A stretch of DNA of 27,169 bases. Origin: DASVTR01 sp033855775. GTDB taxonomy: Bacteria > Acidobacteriota > Blastocatellia > Pyrinomonadales > Pyrinomonadaceae. Made by a program: the position numbers and the translations under genes. Positions within the stretch are counted from its first letter, which is position 1, and every line of letters begins with the position of its first letter. The notes beneath the pieces are model-generated. The model was not told where the DNA came from and did not search any database. It worked only from the letters and a program-made list of their open reading frames with translations. Of this stretch, positions 1 to 6,962 are shown in pieces. The stretch covers positions 1-27,169 of the forward strand of contig JAWVFT010000044.1 of the NCBI GenBank assembly GCA_033855775.1, given 5' to 3'.

Positions 1-73
1 CCAAAGTCGAAAGTCCAAGGTCCAAAGTCAAAGACATGCTCTCTGACTTTGGACCGTGGACTTTAGACTTTGG
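1..73. repeat. Long inverted repeat, 'agtccaaggtccaaagtc' family
   Basis: Positions 1-30 and 44-73 are reverse complements with 28 of 30 matches around a 13-nt spacer. The same sequence words recur at 23870-24050. The element lies just beyond the 3' end of the carboxypeptidase gene, where it could act as a terminator or processing hairpin. It also coincides with the edge of the window, as expected if an assembly broke in a repeat. Confidence 0.85.
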
Positions 74-91
74 ACTTAAGACCATGGGCGT

Positions 92-1477
92 TTAGTTTGT
101 CCCCGGCTCGTATTCATCCTTGCCTGTGGGCGAGGCTTTCAGTTGCGTGTCGGCCAAGCGCATGGAGAGCGTCAGCGGGCGATAGCTGAAGGGCGCGGGG
201 CCGCCGCGCGCGTTCTGAATCTGCGCCACAATCTGGTCTTGCGCTTCACGAAAGCGCATCACGTTGCCGCGCATGTTGAAGATGACGAAGAGCAGCGTCT
301 CGCCCGAAGCGACGCGCATTTGCCCGACGAGAGCGCTAGCGCCGCCGTCCGTTCTCACGAGCGTGCCGGTCTTGGCGACGATGCTGCCGCGCCCGCGCGA
401 GGCTCCGTATCGCTTCTCAAGCGTGCCGGGGTCAATGCCCGCGACAGGCATGATGTCAGAGAACGTCAGCCGGTTCTTGGCCAACTCGTCGCGCAATGCG
501 CGCAGGATTTTCATCATCGCGCGCGGCGTGACGCGATTGACGCCGAGGCCGCTGGTCGAAGCCAGCTTGACTTCCGACGGCTGCAAGTCGAGCGTCTGCT
601 GGATGAACTGCTCGACGCCGACCGCTCCGCCCAGGTTATCGCCGATGCGCTCGGCCATGAAGTTGTTCGAGTAGCAGAGCAACACTTTCAGGATGTCAAC
701 GAGCTTGCTTGAGCGATGGTCAATCAACAGGCGCGCGCCCTCCGGCACCGAGTTGACATAGACGGCGCCCATCACGGCCACGCTCGGCACGGTCGGATAA
801 GCCGCGTAGTCTGCGAAGACCGCGCGCTCTTCATTCCATGCGCGCACGGCTGCCGCCGGACGCCGCGTCGTATCGAGCGTGTCATAGAACGCATCGCCGG
901 AGCGTTGGGCAGACCAATCGAAGTTCATAGTGAAACGCGGGGCGACAATCAAATCGCCCGTCACTGTCCGAATCCCAAGCTCGTTTAATTCGTGCGCCAT
1001 CTGAATCGCGTGCTCGTAGTGCAGCGAAGGGTCGCGCCCGGAGATGATGAGGTCGCCGGTCAGCACGCCGGTCGCGGGGTCGAGCGTGCCGTTCGTCCAC
1101 ACGCCCGTGGAGAAGCGATGGCTCGGCCCGAAGTTGTGCAAGGCGTTGAGGGCTGTCGCCAGCTTGACGGCGGAGGCCGGATTGAATGTCACGTCCGCCG
1201 CTTGCTCCATCACCTTTTGCCCGTCAATCGTTTCGACGAGCACGCCCTGCGTTCTTGTTTCATAAACGGGCGGCGCGATGTCGGGCGCGATGGGCGCGGC
1301 GTTTGGCTGTGCCGGGTTGGCAGGCGCGGGCCGTGTCATCACCGTCGGGCGCGTGTAGGTTGTCGGCGCTTGCTCCGTCGTCGTTTGTTGAGCCGACGCG
1401 ACGGCTGGCAGGAGAGAGACAAACAGCAACAGGCCGAAGGCCAGCGTCGCCGTCCTGGAAATTGCTTGCTTCATCAT
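92..1477 (-). CDS. dacB: D-alanyl-D-alanine carboxypeptidase/endopeptidase, peptidase S13 (PBP4) family
   Basis: A secreted penicillin-binding protein that trims or cross-cut-edits peptidoglycan peptides in the periplasm. The N-terminus is a signal peptide (MMKQ, hydrophobic core, ASAQQ at about residue 31) followed by a Pro/Thr/Ala-rich linker. The three active-site motifs are in the right order: SxxK as SAVK at about 102-105, SxN as SNN at about 270-272, and KTG at about 369-371. The 461-aa length and the roughly 165-residue gap between the first two motifs fit S13 enzymes with their inserted domain. I chose the Met at 1477 because GGAG lies six bases before it; an ATG at 1489 in the same frame would add four residues. 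The gene is alone on this strand here, with a palindromic repeat after its stop. The family call is firm; the exact balance of carboxypeptidase and endopeptidase activity cannot be read from sequence. Confidence 0.92.
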   Translation of the reverse strand: MMKQAISRTATLAFGLLLFVSLLPAVASAQQTTTEQAPTTYTRPTVMTRPAPANPAQPNAAPIAPDIAPPVYETRTQGVLVETIDGQKVMEQAADVTFNPASAVKLATALNALHNFGPSHRFSTGVWTNGTLDPATGVLTGDLIISGRDPSLHYEHAIQMAHELNELGIRTVTGDLIVAPRFTMNFDWSAQRSGDAFYDTLDTTRRPAAAVRAWNEERAVFADYAAYPTVPSVAVMGAVYVNSVPEGARLLIDHRSSKLVDILKVLLCYSNNFMAERIGDNLGGAVGVEQFIQQTLDLQPSEVKLASTSGLGVNRVTPRAMMKILRALRDELAKNRLTFSDIMPVAGIDPGTLEKRYGASRGRGSIVAKTGTLVRTDGGASALVGQMRVASGETLLFVIFNMRGNVMRFREAQDQIVAQIQNARGGPAPFSYRPLTLSMRLADTQLKASPTGKDEYEPGTN

Positions 1478-1489
1478 TCTTTGCTCCAT

Positions 1490-1933
1490 CGCTCGTCATC
1501 GGGTATCGAGTGGCGCATGATAGCACGAACTCGCGTTGGCTGACTTCCAAAAAAATTCGCGCCTTTGTAAAGCCCCTCGCGGCGCGACCCGTTAAGATGC
1601 GCGCAGGCGAGCGTCGGGATGCACCTTCCAATTTTTATCGCTCGCCCGTCAAATTTTATTCTTTGCTCGTAGAAGGCCGCGCCATTCATGACGGGGATAA
1701 ATCCGCAGCAACTCGAAATGTTTAGATGGAATACTTGAGGCGGGAGTGTGGTAAAGGGGCGAAGTGATTGGAGCATTCAAGATGGTGAAACCAAATCAGG
1801 CAGGCGATTGCCTCTTGCGATATTTCACGGTCTCTGAAAGCTATTAAGGGAGTGATTATCGCGCCGCTGGTGTGTAACCAACATGACTAAAGCTGCATGC
1901 GAAGCGCTCTAACGGCGCGTTAAGGGTTAAGCG
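1490..1933. other. Intergenic stretch without a convincing gene
   Basis: This 444-base stretch separates the divergent-side start of dacB from the stop of the lectin-like gene. I see no ORF with coding character. At 1650-1681 there is a composite motif (CAAATTTT, 10 bases, CGTAGAAGGCCGCG) that recurs with identical spacing at 11741-11772. Around 1908-1925 there is a small palindrome (TAACG-GCG-CGTTA). Base composition becomes AT-richer from about 1640 onward. A promoter for dacB must lie near 1490-1560, but no clear -35/-10 pair stands out. Confidence 0.5.
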
Positions 1934-2215
1934 TTACACTTGCCAGTTGTGGTAGATGTTATTGTCCATGCCAATATAAATAAGCTCTAACCGTCCATCT
2001 GTATTGCTTGCCGCTACCAGTTTCTTTGCTTGCCCGGTGAGAGGCTGTTGGCCGCCCCAACCGTTTGCGCTTTTAGGGTCCTGCCAGTTGTGGTAAATGT
2101 TATTGTCCATGCCAATGTAGAAAATCTCCAACCGGCCATCTTTATTACTTGCCGCTATTATATCTTTGGCTGCACCGCCGAGAGATTGCTGGCCGCTCCA
2201 TCCATTTACACTCAT
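1934..2215 (-). CDS. Small two-repeat beta-propeller/lectin-like protein
   Basis: A 93-aa protein made almost wholly of two 42-residue repeats (residues 4-45 and 51-92) joined by a five-residue linker. The copies match at 32 of 42 positions, and the DNA copies are offset by exactly 141 bases. Each repeat carries NGWxGQQ, a KxxxAASNxDGRLE segment and YIGMDNNIYHNWQ. That pattern resembles blades of PLL/tectonin-like sugar-binding beta-propellers (family resemblance from memory). Such propellers normally have six or seven blades, so two repeats would have to oligomerise to close a ring; this is inference. The start is well supported: AAGGA lies eight bases upstream and an in-frame stop (TGA) precedes it. 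There is no signal peptide. The gene sits 11 bases after the stop of a truncated ORF (2227-2421), implying one transcript. The local sequence is AT-richer than the rest of the window and lies beside a transposase remnant, suggesting acquisition by transfer. Confidence 0.8.
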   Translation of the reverse strand: MSVNGWSGQQSLGGAAKDIIAASNKDGRLEIFYIGMDNNIYHNWQDPKSANGWGGQQPLTGQAKKLVAASNTDGRLELIYIGMDNNIYHNWQV

Positions 2216-2226
2216 CAGGTTTGTCC

Positions 2227-2421
2227 TTATCGTGTTACCAAGTGAGTAAACTCAGAAGAGATAACCGATGTTGGTTTGCTCCATGAGTTCAAGGTGTATT
2301 CCTGCTTAGGATAAAAAACCTCGTAAGCAGACTTCAAAAGAGGCGGGATTAGTGGTGGCAACTGACGTGCCAGCTCTTCGGCTGCTGCGAAATGAGTAAT
2401 TATGCAAGAAGTTCCTGTGCT
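2227..2421 (-). pseudogene. 3' remnant of an unrecognised gene upstream of the lectin-like gene
   Basis: An open frame of 64 codons runs from just after an in-frame TAG (2422-2424) to a TAA at 2227-2229. Its translation looks protein-like (THFAAAEELARQLPPL in the first third, then KSAYEVFYPKQEY, ending FTHLVTR), but it has no ATG or GTG start. The TAA is embedded in the Shine-Dalgarno of the lectin-like gene (TAAGGA), a classic operon junction. I read it as the C-terminal end of a gene whose 5' part was lost, plausibly in the rearrangement that brought in the transposase fragment starting about 50 bases further on. I do not recognise the family. It could instead be a chance open frame. Confidence 0.5.
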
Positions 2422-2468
2422 CTAAGATGAAAACATGAGATTGGGTTGTCTACGATAGAAGACACATA

Positions 2469-2785
2469 ATGATTAGATGTGCTCTTTTGTTGACAACTTT
2501 AAGAATCTCAAGACGTTCGGGGTTAGACATTGCGGTTAGCTCCGGTGAGGGGGTTGCGACTTTTTACTTGGTCTGGTCTCCGAAGTACCGCAAGCACATT
2601 CTGACAGGCGTGCTGAGAGAAAGAGTCGAGCAGATGTTCAGAGAAATAGCTGAAGTCTATGACATCACGATAGATGAGATGGAAGTCAGCCCTGACCATG
2701 CGCATTTATTAAAGGATGGTTCGACGGCTTCTTCCAAAAGCGCGTTGACAAGGCCGCGAGCGGGCGCCTAAAATCTTTCTCGTAG
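2469..2785 (+). pseudogene. IS200/IS605-type transposase (TnpA, Y1) remnant, truncated and frame-disrupted
   Basis: The frame opening at 2469 encodes YLVWSPKYRKHIL, then an EIAEVYDITIDEMEVSPDHAHL stretch. These match the N-terminal half of IS200-type HUH transposases, with HAH as the metal-binding HUH motif. The catalytic Tyr and the C-terminal helix, expected some 70-80 residues later, are absent. At about 2708 a one-base frame change gives a continuation ending GWFDGFFQKRVDKAASG and a TAG at 2783-2785, which I do not recognise as TnpA. The left part (residues 1-28) also looks unrelated to the family. No terminal hairpins of a complete element are evident. The element cannot move itself; it marks a past insertion between the lectin-like gene and the glycosylase gene. 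Confidence 0.7.
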
Positions 2786-2797
2786 ATTAAACGCATC

Positions 2798-3466
2798 GTG
2801 CGACGCGACCACCTCCCCGTCACCATTGAAAAGATTCGTGCCACGCACCGCCAGCGCGGGCCGCAGATTAGCGCGCGGCTCGCAGAGTTCCGCCAGGTCT
2901 GGAAGACAGGCACGGACGAGCGGCTGTGGGAAGAGTTGGTCTATTGTATTTTCACCGCCGGAGCGTCGGCGCGAATGGGCTTGCGGGCCGTCGAAGCCGT
3001 CAGGCCGTTGCTCTTTGCAGGCACGCATGAAGAGATGACGCGAGCGCTTGTTGAGCAACGCGCGCATCGTTATCCGGCGGCGCGTCCCGGCTACATCATT
3101 GTCACGCGCGACTATTTGCTGGAAGACTGCGGGCTGCGTTTGCGCGAACGACTTGCGGGCTTCGACGACGCGCTTGAGCGGCGCGACTGGCTCGCCAGAG
3201 AGAAGCGCGTCAAAGGACTCGGCTATAAGGAAGCGAGCCACTTCCTGCGCAACGTCGGCTTGAGCGGCTACGCGATTCTCGACAAGCACATTCTGCGCAG
3301 CCTGGCCGAACTAGGCGTCATCGAATCGGCGCAACCGCCGACGACACGCAAGCGTTATCTTGAGACGGAAGAAAGCCTGCGCCGCTTTGCCCGCGACATC
3401 CGCATTGACTTCGATGAGCTGGACCTCGTGCTCTGGTCTATGAAGACGGGAGAGATATTGAAATGA
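2798..3466 (+). CDS. 8-oxoguanine DNA glycosylase/AP lyase, Ogg2 type
   Basis: A base-excision repair enzyme that removes 8-oxoguanine and nicks the abasic strand. At 222 aa it has the usual length of the Ogg2 branch, better known from archaea and some bacteria. The helix-hairpin-helix GPD core is visible at about 137-166 as KRVKGLGYKEASHFLRNVG followed by AILDKHIL. The expected Schiff-base lysine is K144 and the catalytic aspartate D162. The protein ends in LVLWSMKTGEILK, with the terminal Lys that Ogg2 enzymes use for substrate recognition. I used the GTG at 2798: an in-frame TAG lies 15 bases upstream and no ATG is suitably placed. The ribosome-binding site is poor, so the start is uncertain by a few codons. 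The gene follows the transposase remnant directly and may have been given a new upstream region by it. A hairpin follows its stop. Confidence 0.88.
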   Translation: MRRDHLPVTIEKIRATHRQRGPQISARLAEFRQVWKTGTDERLWEELVYCIFTAGASARMGLRAVEAVRPLLFAGTHEEMTRALVEQRAHRYPAARPGYIIVTRDYLLEDCGLRLRERLAGFDDALERRDWLAREKRVKGLGYKEASHFLRNVGLSGYAILDKHILRSLAELGVIESAQPPTTRKRYLETEESLRRFARDIRIDFDELDLVLWSMKTGEILK

Positions 3467-3521
3467 AAGATGAACGATGGACGGAGGAACGTCGTACTTG
3501 ACTTCATCGTTCATCTTTTTT
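3466..3521 (+). terminator. Hairpin with T-run after the Ogg2 gene
   Basis: AAAGATGAACGATG (3466-3479) pairs perfectly with CATCGTTCATCTTT (3505-3518) around a 25-nt loop, and a run of T follows to 3521. It works as an intrinsic-terminator-like structure on the plus strand. The word 'gatgaacgatga' belongs to a family of short repeats seen also near 5986, 6068 and 18241, so it may be a repeat serving as terminator. It ends about 15 bases before the next start codon. Confidence 0.65.
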
Positions 3522-3536
3522 CAGAGGTGTTCCCCC

Positions 3537-5165
3537 ATGATAAGAAGTTCTGCAAAACATAGCTTGCGCGGGTTGGCGGTCGGAAGTTTGGCCGCCTTTG
3601 CCGTTTGTGTCGCTTTCTCTGCGATGACGCTGACGGCCAGAGCCTCCGGCTCGGACAAGACGCGCAGCCGTGCTGAGAAGGCTTTGCGCGGCGGCGAGTA
3701 TGAGACGGCGGAGAAACTCTTCCGCGAAGTTTTGACGAAGGACGCGCACGACACGGCGGCGCGTCTGGGCTTGAGCTACGCGCTCTACAAGCTGCGGAAC
3801 TTGACTGACGCTTACGACCACGCGGCGCGCGTCATCGCCATCGAGCCGCTGTCGGCGCGGGCGCACGCTCTGCTCGGCACGGTCGTGCTCGCGTCCGGCG
3901 ACTTTCGTCTCTCGGTCGAAGAGTTTCGCACCGCTTTGAGTTTGAAGGAGGACGAGCCGCTGGCGGTCGCGGGGCTGGCGATGGTTGATTTTTATGAGAA
4001 CCGTTTGAGCGCCAGCGTCAGCGGTTTGCGCCGCGCCGTCTTTCTGGATTCAGATGAGCCTGACTTTGTTTTCAACCTCGCGCAGGCGGCGGCGCGCAAC
4101 GAGCGTTACAAGGAAGCCGCCGATGCTTACGAGCGTTTTCTGGTAATCGCTCCGCGCACGGACGCAGACCGGCGCGAGCGCATTCGCGGCCTGATAGATT
4201 TCCTGCGCTATCTCGGCGCGCAGAATAATCTCTACAGCATCAGCGGGGCGAGTCGCGTCGTCGTGCCGTTCGAGTTGGTCAACAATCGCCCGGTCATCAA
4301 GGTGCGCGTCAACAATTCAAAAGAGCCGCTGCGCTTTGTGCTCGACACAGGTTCCGGCATGTGCGTGATTTCAGAAGCGACGGCAAAGCGTTTGAACTTG
4401 CGTCCCGTCGCGCGCGGCGGCAACGCGCGGGCCATCGGCGGCCTCGGTCGCTTTGAAATCGTCTATGGCTTTGTGCCTTCGATGGAGATTGGCGAGGCGC
4501 ACGTGGACAACGTGCCGGTTTACGTTCGTCGTTTCTACGATGAGAATCCGGTTGACGGCTACATCGGCCTCTCTTTGATTAATCAATATTTGGTGACGGT
4601 GGATTACGGCGCGCGGACTTTTGCGCTGGCGCGCGACCACTCGGCGATTGAGCCGGACGCGCCCGCGCCCGTCGTGCAGAGCGCGCCCGTTTCGTCTTCC
4701 ATAGAGATTCCGATACGCACGACTTCGAGCGGTTTCCTGAGCGGCGAAGTTCAACTCGAAGGCGTCGTCAAGCCGCTCAACTTTATCATCGACACGGGCG
4801 CGACCATCTCCGTCGTCTCTTCAAGATTGATGATTAACGAAGAGTTGAGCCGCTTTTCGCAGGACACGCGAATGCGCGTCTACGGCGCCGCCGGAATCGA
4901 GGACAACGTTAAAACGCTCATCCTGCCGCGCCTCTTGCTCGGCTCGACCGTGCGCGAAAAGCTGGACGCGGCGGTGCTCGACCTGGACCCGATTAACGAG
5001 ACGACGGGCTTCGTGCAATCCGGCATCATCGGCGGCAATTACCTGCGCCACTTTCGCGTCACCTTCGATTTTCGTCGCGCCATCGTGCGCTTCGACCCTT
5101 TGACCGCGCTCGGCGGAGACGCGAGCGGGCCGACGCGCATGGGCGCGGGCGGCGCGGCGCAGTAG
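3537..5165 (+). CDS. TPR protein with two retropepsin-like aspartyl protease domains
   Basis: A 542-aa exported or membrane-attached protein. Residues 1-37 form a signal peptide or N-terminal anchor (MIRSSAKHS, hydrophobic stretch, TARASG). Residues about 45-225 are tetratricopeptide repeats (AEKALRGGEYETAEKLF; DAYDHAARVIAIEP; KEAADAYERFL). Two retropepsin/SpoIIG-like aspartyl protease domains follow, each with its own catalytic signature: FVLDTGSG at about 268-275 and FIIDTGAT at about 417-424. Single-domain retropepsins act as dimers, so a tandem pair could form one intramolecular active site (inference). A run rich in Pro, Ala and Ser links the domains. I chose the ATG at 3537 because AGAGGTG precedes it and the signal peptide starts there; an in-frame ATG at 3477 lies inside the preceding hairpin. 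Substrate unknown. Confidence 0.87.
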   Translation: MIRSSAKHSLRGLAVGSLAAFAVCVAFSAMTLTARASGSDKTRSRAEKALRGGEYETAEKLFREVLTKDAHDTAARLGLSYALYKLRNLTDAYDHAARVIAIEPLSARAHALLGTVVLASGDFRLSVEEFRTALSLKEDEPLAVAGLAMVDFYENRLSASVSGLRRAVFLDSDEPDFVFNLAQAAARNERYKEAADAYERFLVIAPRTDADRRERIRGLIDFLRYLGAQNNLYSISGASRVVVPFELVNNRPVIKVRVNNSKEPLRFVLDTGSGMCVISEATAKRLNLRPVARGGNARAIGGLGRFEIVYGFVPSMEIGEAHVDNVPVYVRRFYDENPVDGYIGLSLINQYLVTVDYGARTFALARDHSAIEPDAPAPVVQSAPVSSSIEIPIRTTSSGFLSGEVQLEGVVKPLNFIIDTGATISVVSSRLMINEELSRFSQDTRMRVYGAAGIEDNVKTLILPRLLLGSTVREKLDAAVLDLDPINETTGFVQSGIIGGNYLRHFRVTFDFRRAIVRFDPLTALGGDASGPTRMGAGGAAQ

Positions 5166-5191
5166 CCGCGATTGTTGTAGTATTAGTCACT

Positions 5192-5665
5192 ATGAAGCAA
5201 AGCTTGTATTTGGAAACATCCGTCGTCGGCGCTTATCTGGATAACGGCGAGCCGTTTCGTCGCGACCTGACGATTCGCTGGTGGGAGCACGAACTGCCGG
5301 AGTATCGCGCCGTCATCTCCCTGCTTGTCCCGCGCGAATTGGAGCGCGTGCCGGAGCCGCATCGCACGGGCTATCTCAAACTGGTCGAGCCGCTCGAACA
5401 GCTTGAGCTAACGGAAGAGGCGGCCATCTTAGCCGAAGGCTACATCGCGCGCGGCATCTTTCATCGCAAGTATATCGCGGACGCGCTGCACGTCGCCGTC
5501 GCTTCGTTTCATAAGATAGATTATCTGGTGACGTGGAACTTCGGCCATCTCGCCAACGTCCGGCGACAGGCGCGGATTCGACTCTTCAACGCCGCCGCCG
5601 GTTTCTTTGTGCCGATGATTGTGACGCCGGAGTTTTTAGTTTCAGAAGCCACGGAGAAAGTGTGA
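5192..5665 (+). CDS. PIN-domain protein, VapC-like
   Basis: A 157-aa protein of the PIN nuclease fold. The N-terminus reads LYLETSVVGAYLD, where the first acidic residue of PIN domains is a Glu, as in many members of this subfamily. Further acidic positions follow at ELERVPE (about 50-56) and IADALHVAVA (about 115-124), then VTWNFGHLAN, the usual Asn-containing C-terminal block. VapC-type PIN proteins are RNases that cleave tRNA or rRNA and are held in check by a small antitoxin, usually encoded upstream. Here the upstream neighbour is the aspartyl protease gene, 26 bases away. The only small ORF nearby is downstream (5746-5976), beyond an inverted repeat. It may be the toxin of an unusually ordered pair or a solitary PIN protein. 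The residues after about 140 (AAAGFFVPMIVTPEFLV) form a conserved-looking tail. Confidence 0.8.
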   Translation: MKQSLYLETSVVGAYLDNGEPFRRDLTIRWWEHELPEYRAVISLLVPRELERVPEPHRTGYLKLVEPLEQLELTEEAAILAEGYIARGIFHRKYIADALHVAVASFHKIDYLVTWNFGHLANVRRQARIRLFNAAAGFFVPMIVTPEFLVSEATEKV

Positions 5666-5735
5666 ACGCCGCCGCGGGCGCGCTGAAAAGATAAGAGCCA
5701 ATCTTTCCGCTCAGCGTTCCGCATTCGGCGTTCAT
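5663..5735. repeat. Inverted repeat between PIN gene and small downstream gene
   Basis: TGAACGCCG at 5663-5671, starting at the stop codon of the PIN gene, pairs with CGGCGTTCA at 5727-5735. Inside are partial complements (GCGCTGA with TCAGCG, AGA with TCT). The element fills the whole gap between the two genes. It could attenuate transcription of the small gene relative to the PIN gene. It resembles the other palindromic punctuation elements of the window in size. Confidence 0.55.
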
Positions 5736-5745
5736 CGTTTATGAT

Positions 5746-5976
5746 ATGTACCGCAAACCGAGATTCCTTGAAATGCTGCACGCGATACGCGAAGAGATGT
5801 CGCGCGATGCTGATTACGATGTAGACCTCTTCACCGAGATGGTTCGTTCGGGCGCGCGACCCACTCACGGAGCGGAGCGCAATATTCGCGGCTACAAGAG
5901 CCGCGCCGCGCGCCTCGAAGCGGAAGCCGCCGCCGAGACGCCCACACGCGAGCGACGCAAACGCGCCACGCGATGA
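5746..5976 (+). CDS. Small charged protein, possible partner (antitoxin?) of the PIN protein
   Basis: A 76-aa protein, MYRKPRFLEMLHAIREEMS at the N-terminus, then DADYDVDLFTEMVRSGARP and a very basic, Arg- and Ala-rich C-terminal tail ending RRKRATR. The first 45 residues would form amphipathic helices; the tail looks disordered and could bind nucleic acid or the partner protein. I do not recognise a named family. Its position 80 bases after the PIN gene on the same strand, and its small size, suggest a functional pairing, which is inference only. There is no good Shine-Dalgarno sequence. An ATG at 5741 is out of frame. Coding character is moderate: the frame is closed on both sides by non-coding palindromes. 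Confidence 0.6.
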   Translation: MYRKPRFLEMLHAIREEMSRDADYDVDLFTEMVRSGARPTHGAERNIRGYKSRAARLEAEAAAETPTRERRKRATR

Positions 5977-5985
5977 TGTAAAGAC

Positions 5986-6090
5986 AGTGATGAGTGAAGA
6001 GTGACAAGCAGCGAGCAAGAGTAAAAAGATGAGCGGCGAGTGACGAGCCAAAAGCTTTTGGCTTCAACTTGTCACCTATCACTTATCACT
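5986..6090. repeat. Nested palindromic intergenic element, 'agtgatgagtga' family
   Basis: Outer arms 5986-6008 and 6068-6090 are complementary at 19 of 23 positions. At the centre lies a perfect 18-bp palindrome, AGCCAAAAGCTTTTGGCT (6046-6063). The element fills the gap between the small gene and the next start codon at 6105. Similar tandem words (gatgagtgatgaatgatga) occur inside thiL at 18241-18275. Confidence 0.75.
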
Positions 6091-6104
6091 CTGATTGAAT
6101 TTTT

Positions 6105-6893
6105 ATGGATGTGACATTCGAGACTATCGGGCTGGAAGTGCAGAGCGAGAAGGCTTTCAATTATCTCGCCGAGCGGGCCGGGGATCAGGGCGAGCCGACG
6201 CAGTTGTCGCGGCGCGGCGCGGTCTTGCACGGGCGTTGCTGGAAACTGGGCGAGGGCCTGGAAGTCTGGACTGTGCTGTACGAGTCCGGCACCGGCGACA
6301 TTTTTTACGCGGACTGTCGGCCCGGCTTTCGCGCTCGCTACACGCAGCGCATTAGCCCTTGGGCTTTGACCGAATACGATGAAGAGGGCGAGGCCGTCAT
6401 CCATGGTTATTGCGATGGGACGGAGACGGAAGTGCTCTTCGAGTTGCAGAATTTGACGGAGGTTGGCCCGGCGGGTTTTCGCGCGCAGGAGTTGCACGTC
6501 GGCTTGTGCGGGCTGGCGTATCGCGCGCGCGTCTGCGAACGCCCGATGCCTGCGCGTTGGGAGCCTTTGGAGAAGGCCGCGCCGTCGCGCGCCGCGCACG
6601 AAAACGATTGGAGCCTGTGCGGTCGCGTCGTCGCCTTCAAGCCGCTGCGCAATCCGCTCTCCGGCAGCGAACTGTACTGGGTTTATCTTGACCTCAACTG
6701 TCTCAAGCTCGAAGTGTTGATTAATCGCAGGGCCTTGCGCGGACGCCGCTTGACCGTCGGCTCTTTGCTGCAAGCGGAGGTCTGGCTGCAAGGCCACGTC
6801 CTCGACGAACGCGCGCTGCGCTCGCGCTACGAAGGCGTTGACCGCGCCTACACCAGCACGGATTTCTGGTCGTCTCTACGCCGGAGAAATTAA
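6105..6893 (+). CDS. Conserved-looking cytoplasmic protein of unknown function
   Basis: A 262-aa protein with no signal peptide and no membrane segment. I do not recognise the family. The first half (residues 1-160) is mixed alpha/beta in character with many acidic residues, for example the DEEGEAVIHGYCDGTETEV region near 90-108. The second half (from about residue 170) reads like a small beta-barrel: GRVVAFKPLRNPLSG, ELYWVYLDLNCLKLEVLIN, GSLLQAEVWLQGHVLDE. That is reminiscent of OB-like folds, a weak impression. Coding is supported by the long frame with strong third-position GC. The ATG at 6105 lacks a Shine-Dalgarno sequence and follows a palindromic element, so the 5' end is less sure. 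It is followed by a hairpin and then by the lytic transglycosylase gene. Confidence 0.7.
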   Translation: MDVTFETIGLEVQSEKAFNYLAERAGDQGEPTQLSRRGAVLHGRCWKLGEGLEVWTVLYESGTGDIFYADCRPGFRARYTQRISPWALTEYDEEGEAVIHGYCDGTETEVLFELQNLTEVGPAGFRAQELHVGLCGLAYRARVCERPMPARWEPLEKAAPSRAAHENDWSLCGRVVAFKPLRNPLSGSELYWVYLDLNCLKLEVLINRRALRGRRLTVGSLLQAEVWLQGHVLDERALRSRYEGVDRAYTSTDFWSSLRRRN

Positions 6894-6901
6894 ACAGCAG
6901 C

Positions 6902-6957
6902 GGCCGGAGGTCAGAGGTTCGTTTCGCTGTTGCCAGAACTCTCGCCTCCGGCCTCTT
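6902..6957 (+). terminator. GC-rich hairpin with T-rich tail
   Basis: GGCCGGAGG (6902-6910) pairs with CCTCCGGCC (6945-6953), followed by TCTTTGTTT. It begins nine bases after the upstream stop codon and suits a terminator for the 6105-6893 gene. The following gene starts only about ten bases beyond the stem, so its own promoter would have to lie within or before this hairpin, or readthrough occurs. Confidence 0.55.
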
Positions 6958-6962
6958 TGTTT

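Noticed and set aside
992..1543. Plus-strand 183-aa ORF
   Set aside because: Antisense shadow of the carboxypeptidase gene; Arg-rich composition typical of reverse frames in GC-rich DNA.
1900..1935. attC-like palindrome (GCTCTAAC...GTTAAGG) beside the small lectin gene, suggesting an integron cassette
   Set aside because: The two core-like sites are only about 20-30 bases apart, the terminal bases do not fit the R'/R'' consensus and no integrase or second site is present.
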